From: Candidatus Parabacteroides intestinavium
Lineage (GTDB): Bacteria > Bacteroidota > Bacteroidia > Bacteroidales > Tannerellaceae
Assembly: GCA_019118725.1 (NCBI GenBank)
Contig: DWYO01000028.1
Span: forward strand, 1-6,482
DNA length: 6,482 nucleotides
Direction of reading: 5' to 3'
Shown piece by piece: positions 5,934-6,482 of this stretch (positions are counted from its first letter, which is position 1; each line of letters opens with the position of its first letter). A program made the translations under genes and the position numbers. Under the pieces are notes generated by a model, which saw only the letters and a list, made by a program, of their open reading frames with translations, was not told where the DNA came from and searched no databases.

Positions 5934-6401
5934 TTATTTTTCAGAAACTCCTTTTACTGAATCCGGTTTGGCCTGCCGTTGCGAACGTAGGTTGGCTTCG
6001 TAAGAGTCGTGTATAGTCTTTTTCAGGTTCGAAGAGGAAACTCCTGTTCCATACGGGAAATAAAATACCTGTACGCCCAATTCCTTCAGGTAATCATATT
6101 TTCCATACCAATCATCGCCTACGACAAATGCATCGATGTTCAATTTCTTGACGATTTCCGTATGGTCTAACGAATGCTGCGGAATGACAATATCCGGAGT
6201 TTTCAGAGCTTCGATAATCTGCAGACGCTCGTTAAACGGGATGATTGGTTTCGGTTTGTACGAGGCGACCAGTTCGTCTGTACTTACACCGACTATCAAT
6301 ATATCAGCCAGACTCCGCGCATAATTGATCATCCGCAGGTGGTTGTAATGGAACATATCGAATGTTCCGGATGTATATACAATAGTTTTATCTTTAAACA
6401 T
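5934..6401 (-). CDS. TagD-like cytidylyltransferase (nucleotidyltransferase of the HxGH superfamily)
   Basis: Members join CTP to a phosphorylated alcohol such as glycerol 3-phosphate or phosphoethanolamine, releasing pyrophosphate and making a CDP-alcohol. The 155-residue protein aligns with glycerol-3-phosphate cytidylyltransferase as I remember it through most of its length. It has the N-terminal GTFDMFHYNH (12-21, with H18 and H21), VGVSTDE (37-43), an E58-R59 pair in IPFNER and AFVVGDDWYGKYDYL (91-105, strongly like TagD VFVMGDDWEGKFDFL). The third block is PYGTGVSSS (116-124) in place of PRTEGISTT. Two departures are visible: HYNH instead of HxGH, and Tyr where TagD has the Arg of RTEGIST. 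After residue 134 there is a basic, polar tail not needed by the fold. First gene of the visible block, translated from an A-rich leader. Nucleotide and alcohol specificity are uncertain; an adenylyltransferase or ADP-heptose-type role is possible but less likely. Confidence 0.88.
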   Translation of the reverse strand: MFKDKTIVYTSGTFDMFHYNHLRMINYARSLADILIVGVSTDELVASYKPKPIIPFNERLQIIEALKTPDIVIPQHSLDHTEIVKKLNIDAFVVGDDWYGKYDYLKELGVQVFYFPYGTGVSSSNLKKTIHDSYEANLRSQRQAKPDSVKGVSEK

Positions 6402-6482
6402 AAGTATTTAGTTCTTTGGTTTTAAGTTTATAGTTTATAAGTTCTTCGTTAGACGCTGGTTCGATTTCTAAAAAAACGTATA
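6402..6482 (-). other. AT-rich leader upstream of the cytidylyltransferase
   Basis: The leader read on the minus strand contains AACTTATAAACTATAAACTTAAAACC, a run of imperfect direct repeats of an AAACTTA-like unit, before the start codon. No Shine-Dalgarno sequence is present, as usual in this phylum. TACGTTTT near 6474-6481 is a one-mismatch -7 box, but its -33 partner would be at or beyond the right edge, so a promoter cannot be confirmed. The T-run at 6470-6476 could also belong to a terminator or the end of a gene lying outside the window. Confidence 0.45.

Overview
The window looks like chromosomal DNA from a member of the Bacteroidales, probably Parabacteroides or Bacteroides; the genus is an inference. 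The signs are A-rich start contexts with no Shine-Dalgarno sequence, a promoter matching the Bacteroidetes -33/-7 pattern (TTG / TAnnTTTG), an LptE-type lipoprotein, SecG with a long tail, and a DUF4491-like membrane protein. All nine genes lie on the minus strand, so transcription runs from high to low coordinates. No tRNA, rRNA, CRISPR array, insertion sequence or phage gene is visible.

The upstream block (6401 down to 3423) holds four closely spaced genes: a TagD-like cytidylyltransferase, a short-chain dehydrogenase/reductase (SDR), a CDP-alcohol phosphatidyltransferase and an LPLAT-family acyltransferase. Gaps are 4, 7 and 46 bases. Together they read as a small lipid or polyol-phosphate pathway: one enzyme makes a CDP-alcohol, an SDR could form or modify the alcohol, a membrane enzyme transfers the phospho-alcohol, and an acyltransferase works on the lipid part. 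The substrate cannot be read from the sequence. Both nucleotide-dependent transferases deviate from their textbook motifs.

The downstream block (3383 down to 484) holds a sigma-54-dependent activator without an N-terminal sensor domain, then lptE (LPS transport), a TPR protein and secG (Sec translocase). A good Bacteroidetes promoter lies between the two blocks. It overlaps the longest possible start of the activator, which argues for the later ATG at 3383. A clear intrinsic terminator follows secG (416-457).

Beyond the terminator, after a further short spacer, begins a DUF4491-like membrane protein whose C-terminus is cut by the left edge of the window. The common theme is the cell envelope: lipid synthesis, LPS export, protein export and their possible transcriptional control.
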